Source of the DNA: an uncultured Gemmatimonadota bacterium | GTDB lineage: Bacteria > Gemmatimonadota > Gemmatimonadetes > Longimicrobiales > Gaopeijiaceae | Assembly: GCA_938030915.1 (NCBI GenBank) | Contig: CALHIO010000144.1 | Span: forward strand, 1 to 20,243 | Length of the DNA stretch: 20,243 bases | Direction of reading: 5' to 3' | Part shown: in pieces, positions 7,641 through 14,846 of the stretch | How the letters are laid out: the number at the start of each line of letters is the position of its first letter | Numbering within the stretch: position 1 is the stretch's first letter | Position numbers and translations under genes: made by a program | The notes under the pieces: model-generated | The model's input: only the letters and a program-made list of their open reading frames with translations | Told to the model about the DNA's origin: nothing | The model's database searches: none

Positions 7641-8834
7641 CTACCGGAGCGGTGCGGCTCCTCGTGGATCCTTTTCTTTGAGCCACACCTCCGGCTTCAC
7701 GGTCCGCTTCCGTTCTTTCGGGTTGAGCCGGAACCATCGGGCTACCATCAGGATCTCCGCGGCCTCCTGGGCCGTGAGTGCCGCGGGACCCGTTTCCGAC
7801 TCTCCGTAGACGTCGTCGATCGCCCGGGCGACCCGGCCCCGGGCCCGCCTGGTCTTGGGCAGGCTCATCTCGCGGCGAATCCGACCCCGGCGGATCAGGT
7901 ACAGCCGATCATCTCCCCCGAAGCCGGGGACCCGGTAGAGGAAGCTCAGGTTTTCGACCTTCCCCCGAAACGCGACGAGCTGATCGCGGAACTCGGTCAG
8001 ACGATCGATACGGTCGCGTAGCGTGGCGGCGTATTCGAAGTCCATACGGGCCGAAGCCGCGTCCATCTGTTGTCGGAGCTGGGCGAGTGGCTTCTCCGCC
8101 CGACCCTCGAGAAAGCGTCGAGCCAGCGTCACGGAGCGCATGTACTCCTCGGCCGACGGACGCCCGGCGCAAGGAGCGAGACACGTGCCGACATCGGCCC
8201 TGATGCATCGGGGTGCGCGGCCCCCGTCGAACATCTCCAGCTGGTCACTGAAGAAGACGGGTGTCGTGGCGGGGCAGTCGCGAAGTCCGAGCACCTGGGA
8301 GAGCTCACGCGCGATCTGGGCAATTGCCTTCACGCGCGGGAATGGGCCGTAGTACGTCGATCCGTCGTCGGTGACGCGCGTGACCGGAAGCACCCGGGGG
8401 GCGGCTTCCGCCGTCACCTTCACGAAGGAGTAGATCCGCTTGCGCTTGTGTCGGACGTTGAAGCGCGGCTGGAGATCCTGAATGAGCTTCATCTCCTGGA
8501 TCAGGGAGAAGAACTCGTTCGGGATGTAGTCCCACTCGATCCGCGCGGTCTCGTGGATCAGCTCCCACGCTTTCTCACCCTTGTCGGCGCGAAAGTAGGA
8601 GAGGACGCGTGTCCGGACATGCACCGACTTCCCGACGTACAGAAGCTCGTTACCAGGTCCGAACATGCGGTATACGCCGGGTCGGTTCTCCGCCTTGGCG
8701 CGGACGTGCTCACGGAGGGTCGGGTTCGGCTGCACGATCGGGTACGAGGGTGAACCAGGGGCTGGCGCTTTCGTGATTTGTTCGGGAAGATAAGGGGGTC
8801 GTTCCTGCGATGCCAAAGTGTCGTGTTCGGCCAT
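7641..8834 (-). CDS. UvrC-like GIY-YIG nuclease lacking the C-terminal half
   Basis: A 397-residue homologue of the N-terminal half of excinuclease subunit UvrC. The GIY-YIG domain spans about residues 50-130, with GVY at 53-55, YVG at 66-68, Arg at 72-76 and the catalytic-type Glu at 114 in LIQEMKLIQDLQPRFN. Four cysteines follow (187, 210, 218, 222); the last three have the C-x7-C-x3-C spacing seen in UvrC, whose cysteines hold an iron-sulfur cluster. A UVR (UvrB-binding) helix pair lies at about 247-282. The RNase H-like 5' nuclease and helix-hairpin-helix domains of full UvrC (about 600 residues) are absent. It could make a 3' incision like E. coli Cho, or act in another DNA transaction. 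ATG 8834 is chosen because longer versions would run antisense through the divergent HD gene, 41 bases away. Confidence 0.88.
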   Translation of the reverse strand: MAEHDTLASQERPPYLPEQITKAPAPGSPSYPIVQPNPTLREHVRAKAENRPGVYRMFGPGNELLYVGKSVHVRTRVLSYFRADKGEKAWELIHETARIEWDYIPNEFFSLIQEMKLIQDLQPRFNVRHKRKRIYSFVKVTAEAAPRVLPVTRVTDDGSTYYGPFPRVKAIAQIARELSQVLGLRDCPATTPVFFSDQLEMFDGGRAPRCIRADVGTCLAPCAGRPSAEEYMRSVTLARRFLEGRAEKPLAQLRQQMDAASARMDFEYAATLRDRIDRLTEFRDQLVAFRGKVENLSFLYRVPGFGGDDRLYLIRRGRIRREMSLPKTRRARGRVARAIDDVYGESETGPAALTAQEAAEILMVARWFRLNPKERKRTVKPEVWLKEKDPRGAAPLR

Positions 8835-8864
8835 GGGTACGCCGTCCCGACGGGGACAGATTGC

Positions 8865-8868
8865 GAGG
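8865..8868 (+). promoter_or_regulatory. Shine-Dalgarno GAGG that favours start 8876 of the HD gene
   Basis: GAGG lies 7 bases before ATG 8876 but only 1 base before ATG 8870, so the second ATG is the better start. A GGGGA at 8852-8856, 13 bases before ATG 8870, is the weaker alternative. Confidence 0.45.
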
Positions 8869-8875
8869 CATGACG

Positions 8876-10168
8876 ATGACGGGCTCCGACAAATTGATCC
8901 GCGATCCGCTATGGGAGACGATCCGGCTGGATCCGACCGCGGTCCGCATTGTCGACACGGCGGAGTTCCAGCGACTGAGATACATCCGGCAACTCGGTCT
9001 GGCCCACCTGGTCTATCCCGGAGCGACGCATACGCGCTTCGACCATGCTCTCGGTGTCTACCACCTGACGCGTACAGCGCTGCGCCATCTTCGGGAGCGC
9101 GGCGGCGTGCCGCCCGAGGCGTGGGAAGACGAAGAGCTGATCCCGTATGCCGCGCTGCTGCACGACATCGGGCATTACGCGTATTCACATGCCCTCGAAG
9201 AACTCGAGACCGAGCACGTGCCGGCGCATCACGAGGAAGTCAGCAAGCGCTTCTTCGCGTCCCCCTCTCTTCGCGACGCGCTGGCGCCTCTCGGTCTGAC
9301 CGCCCCGGAACGTCTGGCCGAGTTGATTCGTGGAGAGGGCGAAATTCCCCTGCGCGGCCTGATCAGTGGAAGCCTGGATCTCGACAAGATGGAGTACCTG
9401 CGTCGGGATGCCCGCTTCTGCGGTGTGCCGTACGGAGAGGTGGACGTGTCGCGGCTGCTCCAGGGGCTCATGCTCCTGCCCGACCCTGAGACCGGCCGGT
9501 ACGAAATCGGGGTCCATGAGAAAGCGATCGCGGCGCTCGAGTCGCTGCTTTTCGCGAAGTACCAGATGTTCAGGAACGTCTATTGGCACCACGCCGTCCG
9601 CGCTGCGACCGGTCTGTACAAGCGCATCGTGGAGGAGGCCGTGCGGGCTGGCTTGCTCGATCCCGAGGAGTTGATCGGCCCGACCGACGAAGAGCTGCTC
9701 TACGAGATCAGCCGGCGGGGGCAGGAGTCCGACGACGAGATCGGCACACGGATCGCGATGCGCTGGATCCCGGCCCTTCGACATCGGAAGCTACCGAAGC
9801 GAGCGCTCGAGTTGACGGCTGCCGACCTGTCCGGGCGTCAGGTCGAGGACTGGGCCGTCGGCGACTCTCCGTGGAAGCGCGCCGTCGAGGATGATCTTGC
9901 TGGAGAGCTGGGCCTCGAGTCCGGTGAGGTGATGATCGACTTCCCGGTGAAGCCGGCGATGTTTCAGCTCGACCTGCTCATCGAACGTCGCGGTGGTGCT
10001 GTTCAGCGGCTCGGGCTCGAGGGCGTCGAGGGTATTCTGGATCTTCCGAAGGTCGCGCGGGAGCTGTACACGACAGCCCGGGTCCTGCGGGTGTTCACGC
10101 TGGAACGTCGCGAAGTGTCAGCCGAACAGGTGCTGGACCGGATCACCCGGCCGATCGGGGCGATCTGA
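8876..10168 (+). CDS. HD-domain phosphohydrolase (dGTPase/SAMHD1-like)
   Basis: A 430-residue HD superfamily protein. The metal-binding set is complete: THTRFDHALG with His52 and His57, LLHDIGHYAYSH with His96-Asp97, and SLDLDKMEYLRRD with the last ligand Asp at about 168-170, followed by the conserved ARFCGVPYGEVD segment. This order matches the bacterial YwfO/SAMHD1-like group, which hydrolyses deoxynucleoside triphosphates or other nucleotides; the actual substrate cannot be read. The C-terminal third (from about residue 300) carries the family's extra domain with EVMIDFPVKPAMFQLDLLI and no obvious second catalytic motif. The start is ATG 8876 (ATG 8870 is possible). It is divergent from the UvrC-like gene with only about 40 bases between the starts, so the two promoters must overlap the coding regions or each other. 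It may couple nucleotide-pool control to repair; that is inference. Confidence 0.9.
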   Translation: MTGSDKLIRDPLWETIRLDPTAVRIVDTAEFQRLRYIRQLGLAHLVYPGATHTRFDHALGVYHLTRTALRHLRERGGVPPEAWEDEELIPYAALLHDIGHYAYSHALEELETEHVPAHHEEVSKRFFASPSLRDALAPLGLTAPERLAELIRGEGEIPLRGLISGSLDLDKMEYLRRDARFCGVPYGEVDVSRLLQGLMLLPDPETGRYEIGVHEKAIAALESLLFAKYQMFRNVYWHHAVRAATGLYKRIVEEAVRAGLLDPEELIGPTDEELLYEISRRGQESDDEIGTRIAMRWIPALRHRKLPKRALELTAADLSGRQVEDWAVGDSPWKRAVEDDLAGELGLESGEVMIDFPVKPAMFQLDLLIERRGGAVQRLGLEGVEGILDLPKVARELYTTARVLRVFTLERREVSAEQVLDRITRPIGAI

Positions 10169-10204
10169 CGGAATTCAGCTTCTGGAGGACGGTCACGGGT
10201 GCCT

Positions 10205-10984
10205 TCAGTCGTTGTCGAACGACACCAGTGCGGCCGTGATGTTGTCGTGTCCCCCGGCCTCGTTCGCGGCTTCGAGCAGGCTCGCGATGGGTGTGTCGGG
10301 GTCTTCCCCGTTCCCGGAAAGCGCAGCGTGGATGATCGACAGCATCGTATCGTCTGCGAGCATGCCGACGAGGCCGTCCGAGCAGAGGAGGAAACGATCA
10401 CCGGGGGTTGCCGTGCCGTCGAGAATCTGCGGTGTCGGCGCATCTTCGAGCCCGAGGCACTGGGTGAGCAAATGGGCATACGGGCTGTGCCGCGCACGAG
10501 CCGGGGCCAGGCTCGGGTTGTTGTCGATCTGCTGCTGAATCCACGTATCGTCCCGCGTAAGCTGATCCATGAGTTCGTAGTGAATCCGGTATGCGCGGGA
10601 GTCGCCGACGTGGCCGATCACCCATGTCCCTGTTTCCGGGTGCGTGACCATAGCGGTGAGCGTCGTGCCCATTCCGTCCAGATGGGGTTCCTGTTCGCCT
10701 CGCTTCCGAATTGCCGCATGAGCGCCCAGGATCGCGTCGTGCATGACGGCGCGCATCTGCTCCACAAACCCCTCGGGGTCCGGCCGATCCCGCATCGCGA
10801 CGGCCAGAGTCTCGGCGGCAGCCGTAGCCGCGAGGCTCGAAGCGACGTCCCCACCGGGATGCCCGCCCATGCCGTCGGCCACGACCGCGACACCGTAACT
10901 CCCCTCCAGTGCCAGAGCGTCCTCGTTTCTTTCCCGAATCCGGCCGATGTCGGACTGGCCGTGGACGGAACGGAGCGAGGGCAA
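10205..10984 (-). CDS. PP2C-type Ser/Thr protein phosphatase
   Basis: A soluble 259-residue PPM/PP2C phosphatase that removes phosphate from Ser/Thr residues using two metal ions. Visible motifs, numbered from the TTG start: SDIGRIRERNED (Asp12, Asp22), VADGMGGHPGG (metal ligands Asp37 and Gly38), GTTLTAM, GHVGDSRAYR, LTRDDTW, LLCSDGLVGM (Asp203) and GGHDNITAAL (Asp247). All expected acidic ligands are present, so it should be active. I chose TTG 10984 because it has AAGG 7 bases upstream and leaves the normal 10 residues before SDIG. The frame stays open to a GTG at 11074, but the extra 30 residues look unlike the family and have no ribosome site. No partner kinase is visible. The gene is divergent from a sigma factor and convergent with the HD gene (36 bases between stops). 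Confidence 0.9.
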   Translation of the reverse strand: MPSLRSVHGQSDIGRIRERNEDALALEGSYGVAVVADGMGGHPGGDVASSLAATAAAETLAVAMRDRPDPEGFVEQMRAVMHDAILGAHAAIRKRGEQEPHLDGMGTTLTAMVTHPETGTWVIGHVGDSRAYRIHYELMDQLTRDDTWIQQQIDNNPSLAPARARHSPYAHLLTQCLGLEDAPTPQILDGTATPGDRFLLCSDGLVGMLADDTMLSIIHAALSGNGEDPDTPIASLLEAANEAGGHDNITAALVSFDND

Positions 10985-11110
10985 GAGAGGACCTTGGGCA
11001 AGCGGACGGCGGAGGTGTCGAACGAATGTAGAGGGAGCATGACCCGAGTACCAATGCACGATTTCCTGCCCCACAACCGACGAAAAAAGGAACTGCGTTC
11101 CGCGTGGGGG

Positions 11111-11126
11111 TTAGGAAAATGCCTAA
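11111..11126. repeat. Inverted repeat TTAGG-N6-CCTAA, possible operator
   Basis: Perfect 5-base arms (11111-11115 and 11122-11126) surround an A/T-rich 6-base spacer, a size and symmetry typical of a dimeric regulator's site. A related TTAGGATTTTA string recurs at 11273-11283, downstream of the candidate -35. No regulator for it is encoded nearby. Confidence 0.3.
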
Positions 11127-11236
11127 AAGTCGTGGCGGTTTTCCGCTCACGCACGTCCGGTTCGTCGCGTGTCTGGCCGGTACGGTCGTGCGTGAAGGCC
11201 AGACTGAAACTTCGGCCCCGGGGAACCGTCCGGCCA

Positions 11237-11268
11237 TTGACAGGCTGAAACCCGACCTCCATCATAAA
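11237..11268 (+). promoter_or_regulatory. Candidate sigma-70 promoter for the sigma-factor gene
   Basis: A perfect -35 hexamer TTGACA (11237-11242) is followed by the A/T-rich ATCATAAA; the best -10 reading is CATAAA at 11263-11268 (4 of 6 consensus, 20-base spacer) or ATCATA at 11261-11266 (18-base spacer, poorer). Either gives a leader of roughly 95 bases, containing the ACGGC/GCCGT hairpin at 11268-11289. The -35 is convincing and the -10 is not. Confidence 0.4.
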
Positions 11269-11349
11269 CGGCTTAGGATTTTACGCCGTCCCGAAGCTTG
11301 GAAGTGCGCCTCGACTCGACAGGATTGTCCTGCCGACTGGAGTGCGTCG

Positions 11350-11355
11350 AAGGAG
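11350..11355 (+). promoter_or_regulatory. Shine-Dalgarno AAGGAG deciding the sigma-factor start
   Basis: AAGGAG lies 11 bases before ATG 11367. It argues against the longer in-frame ATG at 11298, whose 23 extra residues do not resemble sigma factors. Confidence 0.75.
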
Positions 11356-11366
11356 AACAGGACACG

Positions 11367-12272
11367 ATGGCTGCTGCCACCACGACGAAGCGCCGCAAGC
11401 GCCGGGGGAAGGGAAACCTTCTCGCGGGGTTTGACGCGAGTGTCGAGGAACAGAGCGCTCTCGATCAGTATCTTCGCGATGTGAGTCGCCATGAGCTCAT
11501 CACGCCCGAGCGTGAGAAGGAGCTCGGGGCTCGCGCCCAAGAGGGTGATCAGGAAGCGATTCAGGAGCTCGCGCGAGCGAACCTGCGTTTCGTGATCAGC
11601 GTTGCGAAGAAATATCAGAACCGCGGTGTCTCGCTCACGGACCTCATCCAAGAGGGCAACGTCGGCCTCGTCACGGCTGCCCGGAAGTTCGATCCGGAGC
11701 AGGGCGTGAAATTCATCAGCTACGCGGTGTGGTGGATCCGACAGGCGATCCTCGCCTCGTTGGCCAATCACGGCCGTGCTGTGCGGGTGCCCCTCAATCG
11801 GGCGAGTGATCTTGCCCGGATCTTCCGCGAGAAGGAGCGCCTGAAGCAGGAGAAGGGTCGGGAGCCCACTACGGACGAGCTCGCCGAGGCGACCCACCTC
11901 ACGCCGGAGCTGGTCGAGTCGCTTCAGACGCTGAATGCGGCGGAGATCCGCCTCGACGCGCCGATCGGTGATTCCGAGGATTCGCAGCTTGTCGAACGCT
12001 TCATCACGGAAGAGGCTGCCGAACCCGAAGTCGAGGTCGAGGGACGACTCCTGACGGAGACGATCACCGAGGCCCTGGAAACGCTCGAGCCTCGGGACGC
12101 GAAGGTCCTTCGGCTGTATTTCGGCCTCGAAGGTGAGCGCGAGCACACACTCGAGGAGATTGGCAACATGCTCGGCGTCACGCGTGAACGAATTCGCCAG
12201 CTGCGCGATCGTGCTCTTCGCCGCCTCCGTGAGGGTGGCAAGGGTGATGCGCTGGAGTCATTCGCCGCGTGA
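11367..12272 (+). CDS. Sigma-70 factor, RpoD/SigA-like (short primary type)
   Basis: A 301-residue sigma factor that gives RNA polymerase its promoter specificity. A basic N-terminus (KRRKRRGKG) replaces region 1.1. Region 1.2 begins at about residue 31 (LDQYLRDVSRHELITPEREKEL); region 2 spans about 66-140, with LIQEGNVGL, KFDPEQGVKFISYA and the -10-reading WWIRQAI; region 3 spans about 145-220; and region 4 about 230-290, with the -35 helix-turn-helix TLEEIGNMLGVTRERIRQL. All regions are intact, so this is a group 1 or group 2 factor rather than an ECF type. The short size fits SigA/RpoD-like factors of Gemmatimonadota and related phyla; whether it is the sole primary factor (rpoD) cannot be told from this window. 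It is followed by a strong terminator and is divergent from a PP2C phosphatase, which raises but does not prove a regulatory link. Confidence 0.93.
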   Translation: MAAATTTKRRKRRGKGNLLAGFDASVEEQSALDQYLRDVSRHELITPEREKELGARAQEGDQEAIQELARANLRFVISVAKKYQNRGVSLTDLIQEGNVGLVTAARKFDPEQGVKFISYAVWWIRQAILASLANHGRAVRVPLNRASDLARIFREKERLKQEKGREPTTDELAEATHLTPELVESLQTLNAAEIRLDAPIGDSEDSQLVERFITEEAAEPEVEVEGRLLTETITEALETLEPRDAKVLRLYFGLEGEREHTLEEIGNMLGVTRERIRQLRDRALRRLREGGKGDALESFAA

Positions 12273-12307
12273 CCGCAGGGGCCGGTGCCCCGGTTCAGGT
12301 ATGAGCA

Positions 12308-12344
12308 GCCCCCGTCGGAGCCGTAACCTCCGGCGGGGGCTTTT
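12308..12344 (+). terminator. Intrinsic terminator after the sigma-factor gene
   Basis: A 13-base-pair stem (12308-12320 with 12328-12340) containing a single G-U pair and a 7-base loop is followed by TTTT at 12341-12344. The stem is very GC-rich (GCCCCCG / CGGGGGC). It ends 11 bases before the rsgA start codon, so rsgA needs readthrough or a promoter within or next to this element. Confidence 0.85.
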
Positions 12345-12355
12345 CGTGTGAGCGA

Positions 12356-13279
12356 ATGACTGACGGTCGAAGGTGTTCCGGCGTGGTTCACGAAACGGGC
12401 GGAGGGGTGTATTCCGTCGTGCTCGACGATGAGTCACGGATCGAGGCGTCGCTTCGCGGCCGTCTCAAGAAGGAGCAGAGGACCGGAAGCCGTGTGGTGA
12501 TCGGCGACGAGGTCGACGTTCGTATCGTGCCTGCCGCGGCGACCATCGAATCCGTGCGGGAGCGTCGCACGGAGCTGGTGCGACGGGGTCGGGGTCGAAT
12601 GCCGAAGATTCTGGCCGCGAATCTGGATCGCGTCTTCGTCGTGATCGCGCTTCGGGAGCCCCGCGGATCGCTGCAGCTCGTTGACCGGATGCTGGTGCTC
12701 GTCGAATCGAGCGGCATGCGCCCGGTGCTGGTACTGAACAAGGCAGACCTCGAGAATACCGAATCCACGTCCACGGACTGGTCTGCCCTCTATGGGTCCA
12801 TCGGGTATCGGGTGTTGGTAACAAGCGCGTCGACCGGTGAAGGTATTCCGGAGTTTCATGACGAGCTCTGCAGCGGCAGCTCCGCGCTGATCGGTCCGTC
12901 GGGGGCCGGAAAGTCGACCTTGCTCAACGCGGTGGACCCGAGCCTCGAGCTACGTACGGGGGTGCTGTCCCGGAAGACCGGAACCGGGCGTCACACGACG
13001 GTCGGTTCCCGGCTGATCACGTTGGAGTGCGGAGGCCTGGTCGCGGACACGCCTGGCTTCGGAGATGTCGGCCTGTGGGCCGTCGACCCGAAGGCTGTGG
13101 GATCGTGCTTCCCTGAATTCGGCGGTCCGGCGGAGGAGTGCCGCTTTCGGGGGTGCACGCACGTGCACGAGCCGGGCTGCGCCGTGCGCGAAGCAATGGA
13201 AGACGGATTGATTGCCCCGTCCCGCCTCGAAAACTACGTGCTAATGCGGCAGGAAGCGGAGGAGCAGGAGGTGTTCTAG
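12356..13279 (+). CDS. rsgA: Ribosome small subunit-dependent GTPase A
   Basis: RsgA (YjeQ) is a circularly permuted GTPase that checks late maturation of the 30S subunit in the cytoplasm. The 307-residue product has the N-terminal OB fold (about 8-65) and then the G motifs in permuted order: NKAD (G4, 128-131), SAST (G5, 157-160), GPSGAGKST (G1, 180-188), the TGRHTT switch I (210-215) and DTPGF (G3, 231-235). The C-terminal zinc site is C-x4-C-x-H-x5-C (Cys262, Cys267, His269, Cys275). Everything expected is present, so it should be active. ATG 12356 keeps the first beta strand (GVVHETGGGVYSV); GTG 12383 has a better ribosome site (GAAGG, 9 bases upstream) but would cut into that strand. It is convergent with the following lipoprotein gene, with 20 bases between the stops. 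Confidence 0.95.
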   Translation: MTDGRRCSGVVHETGGGVYSVVLDDESRIEASLRGRLKKEQRTGSRVVIGDEVDVRIVPAAATIESVRERRTELVRRGRGRMPKILAANLDRVFVVIALREPRGSLQLVDRMLVLVESSGMRPVLVLNKADLENTESTSTDWSALYGSIGYRVLVTSASTGEGIPEFHDELCSGSSALIGPSGAGKSTLLNAVDPSLELRTGVLSRKTGTGRHTTVGSRLITLECGGLVADTPGFGDVGLWAVDPKAVGSCFPEFGGPAEECRFRGCTHVHEPGCAVREAMEDGLIAPSRLENYVLMRQEAEEQEVF

Positions 13280-13299
13280 AGAAGCAGGACGCGATCTGC

Positions 13300-14268
13300 T
13301 CAGGAGCCGGCGCAGCTGTCTTCGTAGCTGCGGACCCAGCCGTCGTCTTCCTGACTCAGCGCCGCGAACCATCGCTGATCGCTTCCGAAGACGTCGAGTA
13401 GAATTTCGTCCGCTCCGTCTCCGTCCCAGTCGAGGTGATCGAAGTATCGGGGGGCAGCTTTGCCGTCCTCGGCGACGTCCTGGTACCACGAGTATGCCTC
13501 GGTATAGCCGGCGTCCCGCTCGTGAGCCAGGACGAACAGGGAGTACGCGCGTTGACCCGCTGCTCCGACCTCGAGATCGTCGTCGACGATGAACGTTGCT
13601 GCGACCGACTGGCCCGGAGTATGTCGCAGCTGGAACGCCTGGATGTGATCCCGTGCATCGAGGGTACCGAGCTCGGGCCAGCGAGCCCCGTATCGTGGTA
13701 TGGCGTCACCCGCGATGGTGAGCGTCGCGACGCGCTGGTCGTACACGTGGGACAGCGTCTGATATTCCTCGTACGGCCGATCGACCTCGGCCGCCGGCAT
13801 CGCGAGGAGGCGCTCGGCGTCGGCAGCCGTGGCCACGAGCTCGACGATACCGCTGATCTCGGTTCGGGAACCGCAGTAACCGATCGCATTCCCTGCCGAC
13901 TCGACGATGAGTCGACCGACTCGAACGCCTTCCGAGAAGACGGCCCACTCCGTCCCCGGTGCGGTCAGCTCAGCGATACGCTCCGCGTCGTCGATGAAGC
14001 GGGGATCGGGGAACGGGCGAAGGGCATCGGGATGGATCTCGCCAACCACGGTGAAGCGTCCTCGAGCACCGTCCCGCACACCGGCCAGCAGGAGGGGCTG
14101 GTGCACGTTCACGGCCCCCCCGGTCGAGATGGGTTCGACATCGACAACGGCCGGGCGAGTCGCGGGCTCCGGCGACCGGAGCTCAACCTGGATCCCGCCG
14201 AATTCCACGTTGTCGCAGCCGGTACCCGCGGTTAAGATCACCGCCACCGCTAGTAAGTGCTTTCGCAT
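13300..14268 (-). CDS. Putative lipoprotein of unknown function
   Basis: A 322-residue product starting MRKHLLAVAVILTAGTGC: a short basic start, a hydrophobic core and Cys18 in a somewhat loose lipobox (AGTGC), so probably a lipoprotein. AAGGGA sits about six bases upstream of ATG 14268, which favours this start over one 18 codons earlier. I recognise no family for the body. The first part (about 30-200) is beta-rich and Pro-rich. The C-terminal part has a ligand-like DWDGDGADE loop (about residues 277-285), the acidic pattern of calcium-binding FG-GAP/VCBS or dockerin-type loops, and a final Cys (SYEDSCAGS) that might pair with the Cys of GYCGS near residue 130. There is no catalytic signature. 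It is divergent from the flavin reductase gene, with about 90 bases between them and no convincing promoter hexamers. Confidence 0.75.
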   Translation of the reverse strand: MRKHLLAVAVILTAGTGCDNVEFGGIQVELRSPEPATRPAVVDVEPISTGGAVNVHQPLLLAGVRDGARGRFTVVGEIHPDALRPFPDPRFIDDAERIAELTAPGTEWAVFSEGVRVGRLIVESAGNAIGYCGSRTEISGIVELVATAADAERLLAMPAAEVDRPYEEYQTLSHVYDQRVATLTIAGDAIPRYGARWPELGTLDARDHIQAFQLRHTPGQSVAATFIVDDDLEVGAAGQRAYSLFVLAHERDAGYTEAYSWYQDVAEDGKAAPRYFDHLDWDGDGADEILLDVFGSDQRWFAALSQEDDGWVRSYEDSCAGS

Positions 14269-14357
14269 CAATCCCTTGGCGTTGTCGCGCGTCGTCGTGC
14301 ACGGACCGGGGTACGAAAGCACAAGCTAGTGTGGACCCCCCGGTGAGCAAGCTGCGC

Positions 14358-14846
14358 ATGGACCAGCAAACGGACCGAAACGCCTCGCTCCGCGAGGTGA
14401 TGAGCTCGTATCCGACCGGCGTCACGATTGTTGCGGCGCGGGAGCAGGAGGGTGACCCGTTCGGCCTGACCGTGAATTCGTTCACGTCGCTCTCTCTCGA
14501 GCCTCCGCTGGTGCTGGTATGCATCGGGCACGGTGCGACGTCTCACGACCGACTGATCGCGTCCAGCGTCTTCTCGGTCAATCTCCTTTCGGGGGGGCAG
14601 GGTGCCGTCGCGACGCGATTCGCCGCGGATCCTTCCGAGGGTCGATTCGACGATATCGTGTGGGAACCGGGCGGTTTGGGCGCACCCCTCATCGATGGCG
14701 CCATGGCATGGCTGGAGTGCTCTCGGTACGAGGTGCTGAATGGAGGCGATCACTCGATTCTGATCGGACGAGTCGAACATGCGCGGGTGACGCATCGGGA
14801 CGCGCTCGTCTATCACAGGGGTCGTCTCAGCTCGTCCGGCGGATGA
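14358..14846 (+). CDS. Flavin reductase-like FMN-binding protein
   Basis: A 162-residue protein of the flavin reductase/DIM6-NTAB family, split-barrel FMN-binding proteins that either reduce flavin with NAD(P)H for a partner monooxygenase or act as flavoproteins in their own right. The family pattern is clear: LREVMSSYPTGVTIVAA at the start, GLTVNSFTSLSLEPPLVLVCI (residues 38-58), the SVNLLSGGQ segment, and the late HSILIGRVEHA strand. Size is normal. ATG 14358 is preferred since it leaves the typical ~14 residues before the first motif; GTG codons at 14331 and 14343 are alternatives, and none has a good ribosome site. It is the first gene of an overlapping four-gene unit: its TGA overlaps the ATG of the next gene (ATGA). 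No cognate monooxygenase is present in the window. Confidence 0.88.
   Translation: MDQQTDRNASLREVMSSYPTGVTIVAAREQEGDPFGLTVNSFTSLSLEPPLVLVCIGHGATSHDRLIASSVFSVNLLSGGQGAVATRFAADPSEGRFDDIVWEPGGLGAPLIDGAMAWLECSRYEVLNGGDHSILIGRVEHARVTHRDALVYHRGRLSSSGG

Larger units (their letters stand above)
10985..11366. other. Divergent control region between phosphatase and sigma-factor genes
   Basis: This is the only stretch over 300 bases without a confidently called gene. It is visibly less GC-rich in places than its surroundings and holds A/T runs (11081-11089, 11111-11130, 11261-11283). Within it I see the phosphatase Shine-Dalgarno (complement of 10992-10995), an inverted repeat TTAGG-N6-CCTAA at 11111-11126, a small GCGG-TTTT-CCGC hairpin near 11135-11146, a sigma-70-like TTGACA at 11237-11242, an ACGGC/GCCGT inverted repeat at 11268-11289, and the sigma gene's AAGGAG at 11350-11355. 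The phosphatase frame is open back to 11074 but the extension does not look coding. Confidence 0.6.

Noticed and set aside
8835..9188. 118-codon N-terminal extension of the UvrC-like ORF
   Set aside because: It runs antisense through the HD-domain gene, including its His52/His57 motif, and does not look like protein; ATG 8834 gives a sensible start.
10985..11074. Longer phosphatase N-terminus from GTG 11074
   Set aside because: The extra 30 residues do not resemble PP2C proteins and lack a ribosome site, while TTG 10984 has AAGG at 7 bases; not fully excluded.
10199..11248. Plus-strand ORF of 349 codons opposite the phosphatase gene
   Set aside because: The minus strand carries all PP2C motifs; the plus frame has none.
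11262..12146. Minus-strand ORF of 294 codons opposite the sigma factor
   Set aside because: Shadow of a well-conserved sigma-70 gene.
14519..14842. 108-codon upstream extension of the spermidine-synthase-like ORF
   Set aside because: It overlaps the flavin reductase gene in another frame and is Arg/Gly-rich noise; the ATGA overlap at 14843 is the natural start.
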